Under the pieces are notes generated by a model, which was not told the origin of the DNA, made no database searches, and saw nothing but the letters and a program-made list of their open reading frames with translations. From an uncultured Muribaculaceae bacterium (GTDB lineage Bacteria > Bacteroidota > Bacteroidia > Bacteroidales > Muribaculaceae), in NCBI GenBank assembly GCA_947625935.1, contig CANQQE010000002.1, positions 62,001-126,000 on the forward strand: a DNA stretch of 64,000 nucleotides, in the 5' to 3' direction. Each line of letters opens with the position of its first letter. The first letter of the stretch is position 1. This document shows, piece after piece, positions 35,085-44,582 of this stretch. Made by a program: the position numbers and the translations under genes.

Positions 35085-37055
35085 ATGAAGAAAATCATCG
35101 CACCCCTATCCATAATTCTCGCATTAGCATTTTTAACGTCGTGCGGCGGCGCCAAAATGTCGACCGCCAACGAGCAATTGGCACGCGGGGAGTACTACGA
35201 CGCATCGCGCACCTACCGCAAAATATACAACAAGCTGACTAAAAAAGAAGACCGCAAACTACGCGGAGAAGTAGCATTTAAAATGGCAGAATGCTATCGC
35301 AAGCTAAACATGAGCGCGCGAGCCGCCGCAGCCTACCAGAACGCCATACGCTATCACTATGAGGATTCAACCGCGTTGCTCCATCTCGGAGAAATGCTGC
35401 AAGCCGACGGCAAATATGTCCCGGCTATGAAAGCCTATGAGGAATATCTCGCCAAGGACCCGAAATCGGCAATAGCCAAAAACGGTCTTGTCGGCAGCCG
35501 CATAGCCAACGAAAGCCGCAAACGGAAAAGCCGTTACGAGGTTAAACAGGCCAAACTGTTCAACTCGCGCCGCGCCGACTTCGCCCCGATGTATCTCGAC
35601 AAGGAGTATGACCAGCTCTATTTCACCACCACTAACGAGAAAGTTACCGGCACTAAAAAGAGTGAAATCACCGGCATGAAAAAGGGCGACATATGGTTCT
35701 CGAAGAAAAACGAACGCGGCGAGTGGCAGCGTCCCGAACCGGTGGAAGGGGAACTGAACTCTGACCGCGACGAAGGCATCGTGTCGTTCACGCCCGACGG
35801 CCAGACAATGTATCTCACAAAGGCCCGCCGCGAGCCAAACGCCAATACAGGTGTGGAAATCTACACGTCGCAACGCAGCGACGCGAAATGGAGCGCACCC
35901 GTCAAATTGGAAATAACCGCCGACACCATATCGAGCTACGGCCATCCGGCCGTATCGCCCGACGGCACATACCTCTACTTCACCAGCGATATGCCCGGCG
36001 GCGTTGGTGGCCGCGACATATGGCGCATAAACCTGAAGGAACGCGCCGGCTCGCTTGAAAACCTCGGCGAGTTCATCAATACTCCGGGCGACGAGATGTT
36101 TCCCTATGTGCGTACCGACAGTGTGCTTTATTTTGCCTCCAACGGCCATCCCGGTCTTGGCGGGCTTGACATATTCCGCGCCGAACTAACTTCCTCGGGA
36201 GGCTGGAGCGTCGTCAACATGGGCGCGCCAATCAACTCACCCGGCGATGATTTCGGCATAACGTTCGGTCCCGGAGAGAGCGGTTTTTTAAGTTCAAATC
36301 GAGGAGACGGCCGAGGATATGACCACATATACTCCTTTGTGCTTCCCGAGCTTAACATATGGTTAAGCGGATGGGTACTCGACCATGACGAGGAGCCTGT
36401 GCCTAACGCCGTGATACGCATTGTAGGCGACGACGGTTCAAACCAAAAAGAGGTGGCCCGCGATGACGGGTCGTTCAAATTCAAGCTACAGCGAGGTGTC
36501 CGTTATGTCATGCTTGCCGGAGCGAAGGGATACCTCAACGCCAAACAGGAATTTACCTCGGACACCGCAGAGGAGGATGCCGAATATGGCGTCGATTTCA
36601 TACTTGCGTCAATCAACAAACCTGTCGTCATAGAAAATATCTTCTATGATTTCGACAAAGCCACCCTGCGCCCGGAATCAAAAACCGCACTCGACGAAAT
36701 GGCCCAGGTGATGCGCGACAATCCCAACATTACCATCGAGATGGCGTCGCACACCGACCGATGGGGCGATGACAAATATAACCTCGACCTCTCGCACCGC
36801 CGCGCCAAGTCGGTCATCGACTATCTCATTTCGGTAGGGATAGCCCCCGACCGCCTGCAGTATCAAGGCTACGGCGAATCGCGGCCTAAGACGATAACCA
36901 AGAAGCTGGCCCGCGAGCATCCGCAGTTCAAGGAGGGTGATATACTCAACGAGGAATATGTCGGTAATCTCTCGCCCGAAGACCAGGAAGTCGCTGACCA
37001 GATTAACCGCCGCACAGAGTTCCAGGTTCTGTCCATAGACTATCAGATGTATTAA
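35085..37055 (+). CDS. PorE-like outer-membrane lipoprotein: TPR, beta-propeller, carboxypeptidase-like, OmpA domains
   Basis: This 656-aa lipoprotein (LTSC, Cys20) has TPR-type helical repeats at about 25-125. PD40/WD40-like propeller repeats span about 155-420 (for example DGTYLYFTSDMPGGVGGRDI). A carboxypeptidase regulatory-like domain at about 425-510 (GWVLDHDEEPVPNAVIRIV) precedes an OmpA peptidoglycan-binding domain at about 520-650 (IFYDFDKATLRPES, then RRAKSVIDYLISVG). This order is that of PorE, the lipoprotein that anchors the type IX secretion machinery to peptidoglycan in Porphyromonas. Paralogues without a T9SS role exist. It leads an operon with the GSCFA and murF-alr genes. The T9SS-like tail in the 17.5-kb pseudogene makes a T9SS in this organism plausible. 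Confidence 0.82.
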   Translation: MKKIIAPLSIILALAFLTSCGGAKMSTANEQLARGEYYDASRTYRKIYNKLTKKEDRKLRGEVAFKMAECYRKLNMSARAAAAYQNAIRYHYEDSTALLHLGEMLQADGKYVPAMKAYEEYLAKDPKSAIAKNGLVGSRIANESRKRKSRYEVKQAKLFNSRRADFAPMYLDKEYDQLYFTTTNEKVTGTKKSEITGMKKGDIWFSKKNERGEWQRPEPVEGELNSDRDEGIVSFTPDGQTMYLTKARREPNANTGVEIYTSQRSDAKWSAPVKLEITADTISSYGHPAVSPDGTYLYFTSDMPGGVGGRDIWRINLKERAGSLENLGEFINTPGDEMFPYVRTDSVLYFASNGHPGLGGLDIFRAELTSSGGWSVVNMGAPINSPGDDFGITFGPGESGFLSSNRGDGRGYDHIYSFVLPELNIWLSGWVLDHDEEPVPNAVIRIVGDDGSNQKEVARDDGSFKFKLQRGVRYVMLAGAKGYLNAKQEFTSDTAEEDAEYGVDFILASINKPVVIENIFYDFDKATLRPESKTALDEMAQVMRDNPNITIEMASHTDRWGDDKYNLDLSHRRAKSVIDYLISVGIAPDRLQYQGYGESRPKTITKKLAREHPQFKEGDILNEEYVGNLSPEDQEVADQINRRTEFQVLSIDYQMY

Positions 37056-37067
37056 CCCGTCAAAGTC

Positions 37068-38042
37068 ATGGAGTTCCGAACAGTCGTTCCTCCGCTTCGC
37101 CATCAAGGGCTTATCAGCCACCACACCGGCTTGCTGATGCTCGGTTCCTGTTTTACCGACAATGTCAGCTCCCGGCTTGCCGACGATCTTTTTGATGTCA
37201 CGGCTAACCCTTCAGGCACCCTCTACAATCCGCTCTCAATCGCCAACGCCATCGACCGTATGATTTCAGCGAGGGAGTATACCGCAGAAGATCTGTTCCT
37301 ACATCAAGGACTTTGGCGCAGTCTCGACCATCACTCATCGCTATGCAGCTCCGATAAGAAACGCGCTCTTGAACTGATTAACCGCGGCCTGCGCAACGGA
37401 AGTGAAACTTTGCGACGTGCAAGTGTCCTGATTGTGACATGGGGCAGTTCCACCGCATATATAGACCGACTCACAGGCCACTGCGCGGCCAATTGCCACA
37501 AACTGCCATCGGAACGGTTTGAAGTGGCCACTTTATCGCCCGAACAGATTGTTTGCCGCTGGCGGCAGGTTATCAACAATGTGCGGCAGATTAACAGCGA
37601 CGTGACTTTAATTGTCACCGTCAGCCCCATAAGACACAAAGCATATGGACTCGATGGCAACTCGCTCAACAAAGCCCGTCTCATAGAAGCCGCCCACCAA
37701 CTTGCCGACAGCGAAAAAGGCACCATCTACTTCCCGTCGTACGAAATCATGATGGACGACCTGCGCGACTATCGCTTTTACGCCGCCGACATGATACACC
37801 CGTCGGAGACTGCCTGCGACTACATCTATGATATATTCGCAAAATCGTTTTTCGACGATCAGACAAGCCAACTCGCCCGACAATCAAGGCGACTCACGCG
37901 CCGTATGCGGCACAGATTCATGACCGACGACGCAACCGCTCTCAAAACGGAGCGGGCAGAAATCGACAACCTTATAAATTCACATATAGCGGCCTACCCC
38001 CAAACAAGGAGGGCCTTAGAACGTATTAAATCCCTGATTTAA
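37068..38042 (+). CDS. GSCFA-domain protein
   Basis: This 324-aa protein has the family motif LLMLGSCFTDNVSSRLADD at 22-40, where GSCF contains the nucleophile-like Ser-Cys pair of this SGNH-hydrolase-related family. TVSPIRHKAYG lies near 182, and the block with Asp-x-x-His, YAADMIHPSETACDYI, near 240. The fold suggests an esterase or acyl-transfer enzyme, but no GSCFA substrate is established. It starts 12 bp after the PorE-like gene and shares one base with the murF-alr start (TAATG), so it is tightly embedded in an envelope operon. This suggests a peptidoglycan or outer-membrane-related role. Confidence 0.85.
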   Translation: MEFRTVVPPLRHQGLISHHTGLLMLGSCFTDNVSSRLADDLFDVTANPSGTLYNPLSIANAIDRMISAREYTAEDLFLHQGLWRSLDHHSSLCSSDKKRALELINRGLRNGSETLRRASVLIVTWGSSTAYIDRLTGHCAANCHKLPSERFEVATLSPEQIVCRWRQVINNVRQINSDVTLIVTVSPIRHKAYGLDGNSLNKARLIEAAHQLADSEKGTIYFPSYEIMMDDLRDYRFYAADMIHPSETACDYIYDIFAKSFFDDQTSQLARQSRRLTRRMRHRFMTDDATALKTERAEIDNLINSHIAAYPQTRRALERIKSLI

Positions 38043-40516
38043 TGACCTACAAAGCATCAGAAATAGCCCGGACGCTCAATCTACATGAGCCCGCTTTTCC
38101 CGACTATAATATCGACGCACTGCTCACCGACAGCCGTTCGGTGACATATCCTGAAAACTCACTGTTTTTCGCACTGCTGACACCGTCGGGCGACGGCCAC
38201 CGTTATCTTGCAGAACTTTACAGCGAAGGTGTAAGAAACTTTGTCGTCGAAAAGATGCCACCACTCGCGGCTGAATTTCCGCTGGCCAACTTTTTCGTAG
38301 TGCCCGACACACTCAAAGCACTCCAGACCATCGCCCGCGAGCACCGCCGGCGTTTCTCACTACCTGTCATAGGCATAACGGGCAGCCGAGGGAAAACGAT
38401 AGTCAAAGAATGGCTTTATCAACTGCTACAACCCGATTATAACATAGTGAGAAGTCCCCGTAGCTACAATTCGCAAATCGGAGTGCCGTTATCGACATGG
38501 GAGCTTGACCCAAACACCACTCTCGGCATATTTGAAGCGGGAATATCTTTGCCGGGCGAAATGACATCACTCCAGTCGATAATCGCACCTACCGTGGCGA
38601 TAATCACCAATATCGGAGACGAACACCATGAGGGATTCCCATCAAAAAAAGCAAAATGCCGGGAAAAAGTAGAATTGCTGCGCGGCTGCGACTGCATCAT
38701 CTACAACCACGACAATGATATGATACGCGAGACTGTCGGAGAGGCATTCATATCGGCCAAGGAGTTAGCATGGTCGCGCACGTCGCCCGAATGCCCGCTC
38801 TACATCACGTCCATCACTCCCGAGGGGAATGGCTCGACACACATCGACTATTCATATTTATTGGCGCCGGGCAGCATAACCATCCCTTTCACATCGCCAA
38901 GCGACATAGAGAACGCTATCCACTCTCTTGCCGCCATGCTCTACCTTAACCGACAACCCGAAGTTATCGCGGAGCGCATGAATCGACTCACCCCTGTGGG
39001 AACACGGCTTAACGTCGTGGAAGGGGTCAACGGCTGCCTACTCATCCACGACTCATACACAGCCGATTTCAACTCACTGCGCCCTGCCCTCGATTTCATG
39101 GGACGCCGCGCAACGACATCGCGCACATCGACAGTGATACTCTCTGACCTCATGCACGAAACGCTTCCACCGGCTGAATTGTACAAGGCCACAGCTACGT
39201 TGCTACGTCGCAAAGGGGTGAAACGTATCATCGGTATCGGGTCGGAAATATCGCGGCATAGCCGCTATTTCTATGGCGAGACATCTTTTTACGAATCTAC
39301 CGACGACTTCCTCGCCGCTGTATCTCCGAGCGACTTTGTCGATGAGCTGATATTGCTGAAGGGTGCGGCACCATTCCACTTTGAAAAGATAAGCGACATA
39401 CTCGAAGCGCGCCAACATGAGACGGTGCTTGAGGTCAATCTCGATTCCGTCGTTCATAACTACAACATCTTCCGCTCACGTCTGAGACCATCCACCGGAA
39501 TTGTCGCCATGGTCAAAGCCTCAGGCTACGGAGCCGGGGCTTACGAGGTAGCCAAAACCATGCAGTCACAGGGAGCCGCCTATCTCGCCGTCGCCGTACT
39601 TGACGAGGGGGTCGACCTGCGCGAAGCCGGAATCACTATGCCTATAATGGTGCTGAATCCCAAGGTGGTCAACTACCGCGCATTGTTCTCCTATCATCTT
39701 GAGCCTGAGATATATTCGCTTGATATGCTCGACGAAATAATTCGCGAAGGCGAAAAATGCGGCATCACCGACTATCCCGTGCATATCAAGCTCGACACGG
39801 GGATGCACCGTCTGGGATTTCTTGAGACCGACATACCTCGCGTGGTAGCCACACTCGCCGGGCAAAATGTCATAACGCCGCGCTCCATATTCTCACACCT
39901 CGCAGCCGCCGATGACCCGTCGATGGACGACTACACCAACGAGCAATTCGAGATATTCCATCGGTCGGCCGAGTTGCTACAGAGCGGGTTCAATCACAAA
40001 ATACTGCGTCACATTCTCAACTCTACGGGCATAACGCGCTTCCCCGAACATCAATGCGAGATGGTCAGATTAGGGATATGTCTTTATGGTATACCCACTA
40101 TGAACGACGGCTCTCAGGGCGACCTGCGCCCTGTTTCGACACTACGCACGGTCATAATCTCAATCAAAGAATGGGAGGCAGGTGTGACAATCGGTTACAA
40201 CCGCCGCGGGTTGCTGAAACGTCACTCTAAAATCGCAACCATACCAGTGGGATATGCCGACGGAATAGACCGTCATCTCGGAAATGGCCATGCAAGTTTT
40301 ATGGTTAACGGACACCGCTGCCCAACTGTCGGTAACATCTGCATGGACATCTGCATGATTGACGTGACCGACGCGCCATGCAGCGTTGGTGATTCAGTGG
40401 AGATATTCGGCAATCAGATTCCTGCCGCCGAACTCGCCGACACGCTTGACACGATTCCCTACGAAATATTATCATCAGTCTCCACCCGCGTCAAACGCAT
40501 ATATTACCGCGAATAG
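38042..40516 (+). CDS. murF-alr: Bifunctional MurF ligase-alanine racemase fusion
   Basis: This 824-aa fusion has a MurF-type ligase in residues 1 to about 455. It carries the ATP loop GITGSRGKT at 111-119, ITNIGDEHHEGF near 195 and LIHDSYTADFNSLRPALDFM. Residues about 460-824 are a fold-III alanine racemase with LEVNLDSVVHNYNIFRSRL and the PLP-binding Lys492 in VAMVKASGYGAGAYE. The closing end has TIPYEILSSVSTRVKRIYY. The fusion couples production of D-Ala with ligation of D-Ala-D-Ala to the UDP-MurNAc-tripeptide. It is characteristic of Bacteroidetes. In this protein the MurF loop has SRG where many family members have NGK, a small deviation. Translation is coupled to the GSCFA gene by a 1-bp overlap. 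Confidence 0.92.
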   Translation: MTYKASEIARTLNLHEPAFPDYNIDALLTDSRSVTYPENSLFFALLTPSGDGHRYLAELYSEGVRNFVVEKMPPLAAEFPLANFFVVPDTLKALQTIAREHRRRFSLPVIGITGSRGKTIVKEWLYQLLQPDYNIVRSPRSYNSQIGVPLSTWELDPNTTLGIFEAGISLPGEMTSLQSIIAPTVAIITNIGDEHHEGFPSKKAKCREKVELLRGCDCIIYNHDNDMIRETVGEAFISAKELAWSRTSPECPLYITSITPEGNGSTHIDYSYLLAPGSITIPFTSPSDIENAIHSLAAMLYLNRQPEVIAERMNRLTPVGTRLNVVEGVNGCLLIHDSYTADFNSLRPALDFMGRRATTSRTSTVILSDLMHETLPPAELYKATATLLRRKGVKRIIGIGSEISRHSRYFYGETSFYESTDDFLAAVSPSDFVDELILLKGAAPFHFEKISDILEARQHETVLEVNLDSVVHNYNIFRSRLRPSTGIVAMVKASGYGAGAYEVAKTMQSQGAAYLAVAVLDEGVDLREAGITMPIMVLNPKVVNYRALFSYHLEPEIYSLDMLDEIIREGEKCGITDYPVHIKLDTGMHRLGFLETDIPRVVATLAGQNVITPRSIFSHLAAADDPSMDDYTNEQFEIFHRSAELLQSGFNHKILRHILNSTGITRFPEHQCEMVRLGICLYGIPTMNDGSQGDLRPVSTLRTVIISIKEWEAGVTIGYNRRGLLKRHSKIATIPVGYADGIDRHLGNGHASFMVNGHRCPTVGNICMDICMIDVTDAPCSVGDSVEIFGNQIPAAELADTLDTIPYEILSSVSTRVKRIYYRE

Positions 40517-40583
40517 CGTCAGAGATATGATGCCAATGAAACCGAGCCGCAGGGAAATTGGTTGATTTCTCGGAAAAAATGGT

Positions 40584-40591
40584 TATCTTTG
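40584..40591 (+). promoter_or_regulatory. -7 promoter element for the FadL-type porin gene
   Basis: TATCTTTG matches TAnnTTTG, with a GTTG 19 bp upstream at 40561-40564. It lies 27 bp before the ATG at 40619 and inside an in-frame extension from 40562, which decides the start. Confidence 0.65.
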
Positions 40592-40618
40592 CGGAAATTT
40601 TTAACTAAGCGTTTCTTA

Positions 40619-41935
40619 ATGAATAGAATTTTGATGAGCGCGGCGATAGCTGTGACAGCTTTTTCGGCCGCAGCAGAGGGCTATCAGGTCAATACCCTTA
40701 GCGCAAAACAAAACGGTATGGGCCACACCGGAGCAGCACTCAAACTTGAGTCGGAAAGTATGATTTTCAATCCCGCCGGCATGGCCTGGATGGACGGCAC
40801 TCTCGATTTTTCAGGCAGTGTGACAGGTATTTTCGCCACAGCCAAAGCAAAATATCAGGGTCGCGAGTATGAGACCGACAACGACGCAAGCACCCCGATA
40901 AGCCTGAACTTGGGTTTCAGAGTGTATGACAATCTCAAAGTCGGCTTATCGTTCTACACCCCCTACGGAAGCAATATAAACTGGACAAAAAACTGGCCGG
41001 GCGCGGTGTTGAATCAGTCGGTGAAACTCTCCACATATACCATACAACCCACCGTAGCCTGGAAAATACTCCCCAATCTGTCGGTCGGCGCAGGCATGAT
41101 GGTGACTTGGGGAAATGTCGATCTTAATAAAGGTCTCATCACCCCACAAAGCATGGACGCAATGCTCTCAATGATGCAGATTCCCTATAGCTTCGGCGAG
41201 ACAGTACCCGCATCGGTCAACCTCAACGGCAAGGCGAAACCGCGTGTAGGCATAAACATCGGCGCCATGTGGGACATCAACCAGCAATGGACTGTCGGGT
41301 TTTCGTTCCGTTCCAAAATGGAAATGAAAGTGAAATCGGGCACAGCCACCGTAAACTACGCCAACGACATGGCAGAACAGTTGATGCAATCAAAGCTGAA
41401 CCTCATAAACAACGCCAACTTCACCGCCAAGATGCCTTGCGCTGCCGTCTACACCTGGGGCGTCAGCTACAAGCCTGTCGACCGTCTTATTCTCGCGTTT
41501 GACGCCCAGTTGACGGGATGGAGCGCATATAAACGCCTCGACATCGAGTTTCTGAGCGAGCAAGTAGCGCAATTTGACCAGCATCTGACCAAAAAGTACC
41601 GTGATTCATGGACATTCCACCTTGGTGGCGAGTACAACCTGACTGACCGTTTTGACATACGCGCCGGATTGATGGTCGACACATCACCGGTAGACAAGAA
41701 TCATTACAATCCGGAGACTCCCGGCATGACCAAGATTGAGCCGTCGGTGGGGCTTTCGTTCCGCCCAATAAACAGGCTTTCAATCGACGCTTCTTTCCTT
41801 TATGTGGCAGGACTTGGAGCCGACAACCGCTCATGTTCCTACACGGATATGCTGACCGGGCAAGAGGAAAGATTCACAGCTGACTACAAGGTAAATGCCG
41901 TCATCCCGTCAATCGGAGTGACTTATAGTTTCTAA
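40619..41935 (+). CDS. FadL/OmpP1-type outer-membrane transport protein
   Basis: This 438-aa outer-membrane barrel has a signal peptide (MNRILMSAAIAVTAFSAAAE). The FadL N-terminal hatch pattern is GYQVNTLSAKQNGMGHTGAA, then SMIFNPAGMAW. Long amphipathic strands end in NAVIPSIGVTYSF, with a terminal Phe as expected for barrel assembly. FadL-type proteins import hydrophobic compounds such as long-chain fatty acids or aromatics. The substrate is unknown. The start at 40619 is preferred because a promoter box lies just upstream, within an otherwise in-frame extension. A hairpin follows 27 bp after the stop. Confidence 0.88.
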   Translation: MNRILMSAAIAVTAFSAAAEGYQVNTLSAKQNGMGHTGAALKLESESMIFNPAGMAWMDGTLDFSGSVTGIFATAKAKYQGREYETDNDASTPISLNLGFRVYDNLKVGLSFYTPYGSNINWTKNWPGAVLNQSVKLSTYTIQPTVAWKILPNLSVGAGMMVTWGNVDLNKGLITPQSMDAMLSMMQIPYSFGETVPASVNLNGKAKPRVGINIGAMWDINQQWTVGFSFRSKMEMKVKSGTATVNYANDMAEQLMQSKLNLINNANFTAKMPCAAVYTWGVSYKPVDRLILAFDAQLTGWSAYKRLDIEFLSEQVAQFDQHLTKKYRDSWTFHLGGEYNLTDRFDIRAGLMVDTSPVDKNHYNPETPGMTKIEPSVGLSFRPINRLSIDASFLYVAGLGADNRSCSYTDMLTGQEERFTADYKVNAVIPSIGVTYSF

Positions 41936-41952
41936 CCTAAGAAAATTCTTTG

Positions 41953-41960
41953 TAACTTTG
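41953..41960 (+). promoter_or_regulatory. -7 promoter element next to a hairpin, upstream of hisS
   Basis: TAACTTTG matches TAnnTTTG. It ends 2 bp before the stem of the porin terminator, so a transcript from it would start inside the hairpin. It is the only candidate box before hisS (ATG at 42055). Confidence 0.5.
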
Positions 41961-41962
41961 CA

Positions 41963-41994
41963 GTCGCATCGGCCAAATTGCCGATGCGACTTTT
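41963..41994 (+). terminator. Rho-independent terminator after the FadL-type porin
   Basis: GTCGCATCGGC (41963-41973) and GCCGATGCGAC (41980-41990) are a perfect 11-bp stem with a 6-nt loop, followed by four T. Confidence 0.85.
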
Positions 41995-42054
41995 CATTTA
42001 TAAATCCATAGTGATTTCAAACCAATCAATAACGCAAACCAATTGATAAAGCAA

Positions 42055-43413
42055 ATGGCTCAGAAACCCTCCATACCCAAAGGTACACGCGACTTTTCAT
42101 CATCTGAGATGGCGCGCCGCAACTACATTTTTGACACCATCCGAAGTGTATTCCGGCTTTACGGGTTCAACCCCATCGAGACCCCTTCGATGGAAAACCT
42201 GTCGACGCTTATGGGAAAATACGGCGAGGAGGGCGACAAGTTGCTTTTCAAGATATTGAACTCAGGCGATTTTCTGCTTAAATCCAATAAGGAAGCGATT
42301 GAGGCAGGGGACTCGGTCAAGGCTACCCCGTCAATCGCTGAAAAAGGATTACGCTACGACCTGACGGTACCATTCGCACGTTACGTCGTGCAACACCGCG
42401 GTGAGTTGCAGATGCCATTCAAACGCTATCAGATTCAGCCTGTATGGCGAGCCGACCGTCCACAGAAAGGGCGTTACCGCGAGTTCTATCAATGTGATGC
42501 CGATGTGGTGGGGACAGATTCGCTCGTCAACGAAATAGAGCTATTACAGCTAATAGACGAGGTGTTCAACCGACTGAACATCAGAATCACCATCAAACTT
42601 AACAACCGCAAAGTGCTCGCCGGCATAGCTGAATACATAGGAGCACCCGACAAAATGGTCGATATCACCGTGGCCATCGACAAAATCGACAAAATCGGCA
42701 TAGAAAATGTCAACGCCGAGCTCAGTAACCGCGGTCTTAGCGACGAAGCCATAGCCGCATTGCGGCCTATCCTTGAGATTGACGGCACGATTGACCAACG
42801 CCTCGACTCGTTGCAGACCTTGCTGGCTGACTCTGAGGAGGGTTCGCTCGGCGTTAAAGAGCTGCGTGAAGTCATTGACGGAACCAAGGCTCTCGGTCTT
42901 AAAGCCGACCTTGACCTTGATGTCTCGCTTGCCAGAGGTCTGAATTACTACACCGGGACAATTATTGAGGTGAAAGCCCGTGACGTGGCCATAGGGAGCA
43001 TAACCGGCGGAGGCCGCTACGACAACCTCACCGGCGTGTTCGGGATGCCGGGGGTTTCGGGCGTAGGCATATCGTTTGGAGCAGACCGCATCTACGACGT
43101 GCTCAACGCCCTCGATCTTTACCCCGACAACACTCTGCATACAACCAGAGTGATGTTCGCAAACCTCGGGGCCGCTGAAGCTACCGCCTCAATGAAATTG
43201 GCTAAAGAACTCCGCTCCGAGGGTATCGCCGTCGAGGTGTACCCCGACACCGCTAAACTGAAGAAACAGCTCTCCTGGGCTGATGCCCACAGCATACCGT
43301 ATGTCGCCATAATCGGCGATTCTGAACTCGCCGACGGGTCCGTAACGCTTAAAAATATGGTCGACGGGGAGCAACAAACCGTTCCACAAAACGAGCTTAA
43401 AAAACTCCTCTAA
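42055..43413 (+). CDS. hisS: Histidyl-tRNA synthetase
   Basis: This 452-aa class II synthetase charges tRNA-His. The start [14 protein letters not shown] at 42055 uses the ATG rather than a TTG four codons upstream. Visible motifs include [20 protein letters not shown] (motif 2 region), [35 protein letters not shown] (the histidine-specific GLxYYTG block) and the motif 3 area [16 protein letters not shown]. The C-terminal anticodon-binding domain follows ([20 protein letters not shown] onward). Length and order are normal. The gene is monocistronic. Confidence 0.95.
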   Translation: MAQKPSIPKGTRDFSSSEMARRNYIFDTIRSVFRLYGFNPIETPSMENLSTLMGKYGEEGDKLLFKILNSGDFLLKSNKEAIEAGDSVKATPSIAEKGLRYDLTVPFARYVVQHRGELQMPFKRYQIQPVWRADRPQKGRYREFYQCDADVVGTDSLVNEIELLQLIDEVFNRLNIRITIKLNNRKVLAGIAEYIGAPDKMVDITVAIDKIDKIGIENVNAELSNRGLSDEAIAALRPILEIDGTIDQRLDSLQTLLADSEEGSLGVKELREVIDGTKALGLKADLDLDVSLARGLNYYTGTIIEVKARDVAIGSITGGGRYDNLTGVFGMPGVSGVGISFGADRIYDVLNALDLYPDNTLHTTRVMFANLGAAEATASMKLAKELRSEGIAVEVYPDTAKLKKQLSWADAHSIPYVAIIGDSELADGSVTLKNMVDGEQQTVPQNELKKLL

Positions 43414-43457
43414 ACAAATTTTAGACCAATAACACAAATAATTTTGTCGGAATTTAA

Positions 43458-43465
43458 TAACTTTG
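43458..43465 (+). promoter_or_regulatory. -7 promoter element for the ROK kinase gene
   Basis: TAACTTTG matches TAnnTTTG and ends 42 bp before the ATG at 43508. Confidence 0.6.
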
Positions 43466-43507
43466 CAATAACGAACAGAAACTTCTTAATTTATAAATTC
43501 ATATATC

Positions 43508-44521
43508 ATGAGCAAACCCTATGTACTTGGTATCGACATAGGCGGTACCAACACCGTATTTGGAATTGTTGACGCACGCGGCGTAGTTATCGCCAGCGCA
43601 TCAATAAAGACTGCTAAACACAACAATATCAACGATTACATCGACGAGCTATACACCGAGGCCATGCGCCTGCTTGAAGCCAACGATGCTGTCGACAAAG
43701 TGCACGGCATAGGCATCGGCGCACCCAACGCCAACTATTTCACAGGCGTTATCGAGGACGGAGTCAATCTCCCGTGGCCTACCCCGATACCACTGGCGCA
43801 ATTAGTCAGCGACAAATTCGGCATTCCGGTCGCTATCACCAACGACGCTAACGCAGCGGCAATCGGCGAAATGACCTATGGCGCGGCCCGCGGCCTGAAA
43901 GATTTCATAATGATCACGCTTGGCACAGGTGTCGGCAGCGGTATCGTAATCAACGGCCAGCTCGTATACGGGCACGATGGTTTCGCCGGCGAACTCGGTC
44001 ACGTCATAGTGAAACGCAACAATGGCCGTCTGTGTGGATGTGGCCGCACCGGGTGTCTTGAGGCTTACTGCTCCGCCACAGGCGTTGCGCGCACCGCACG
44101 CGAATTTCTCGAAGTGCGCACTGAGCCGTCATTGCTTCGCAACCTACCCATCGAAGATATAACATCAAAAGATGTCTATGACGCAGCCATAGCAGGCGAC
44201 AAATTAGCAAAGGATATTTTCGAGTACACCGGCACAATACTCGGCGAAGCGTTCGCCGACTTCACCGTGTTCTCATCTCCAGAAGCCATCATATTATTTG
44301 GTGGCTTGGCAAAATCAGGCGACCTGTTGATGAAACCTCTGAAAAACGCCATGGAAAAGAACATGATGCCTATATTCAAAGGTAAGGTCAAAATATTGCT
44401 CTCAGAGCTGAAAGAGGCTGATGCCGCTGTGCTTGGCGCAAGCGCGCTCGGCTGGGAGGCTAAACCGATGGTCACCATCGTACCCCCCGCAGTGCCCGTT
44501 ATCACCCCGCCCGTAAAGTAA
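43508..44521 (+). CDS. ROK-family sugar kinase, probable glucokinase
   Basis: This 337-aa protein has the ATP-binding GIDIGGTNTVFGIVD at the N-terminus and TNDANAAAIGEMTYGAARG. TLGTGVGSGIVINGQLVYGHDGFAGELGHV combines the phosphate loop with a catalytic-site His, and the zinc motif CGCGRTGCLEAYCS is present. These define ROK kinases, and the pattern is that of bacterial glucokinases phosphorylating glucose at C6. N-acetylmannosamine or other hexose kinases are alternatives. No DNA-binding domain is present, so it is an enzyme and not a repressor. The C-terminus ends in an unusual Pro/Val-rich tail (PPAVPVITPPVK). A terminator follows. Confidence 0.9.
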   Translation: MSKPYVLGIDIGGTNTVFGIVDARGVVIASASIKTAKHNNINDYIDELYTEAMRLLEANDAVDKVHGIGIGAPNANYFTGVIEDGVNLPWPTPIPLAQLVSDKFGIPVAITNDANAAAIGEMTYGAARGLKDFIMITLGTGVGSGIVINGQLVYGHDGFAGELGHVIVKRNNGRLCGCGRTGCLEAYCSATGVARTAREFLEVRTEPSLLRNLPIEDITSKDVYDAAIAGDKLAKDIFEYTGTILGEAFADFTVFSSPEAIILFGGLAKSGDLLMKPLKNAMEKNMMPIFKGKVKILLSELKEADAAVLGASALGWEAKPMVTIVPPAVPVITPPVK

Positions 44522-44549
44522 TCTGAAAATATCAAGAGCAACATATTGA

Positions 44550-44582
44550 GAGGATGGAACCGACCCGGTTTCATCCTCTTTT
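44550..44582. terminator. Bidirectional terminator between the ROK kinase and the ClC gene
   Basis: GAGGATGGAACCG (44550-44562) pairs with CGGTTTCATCCTC (44566-44578) with one mismatch, followed by four T. The stop codon of the convergent ClC gene lies inside the right arm (44571-44573), so the hairpin is shared by both genes. Confidence 0.8.

Noticed and set aside
40562-40618. 19-codon extension of the FadL-type porin
   Set aside because: It is basic, hides the signal peptide and contains the TATCTTTG promoter box.
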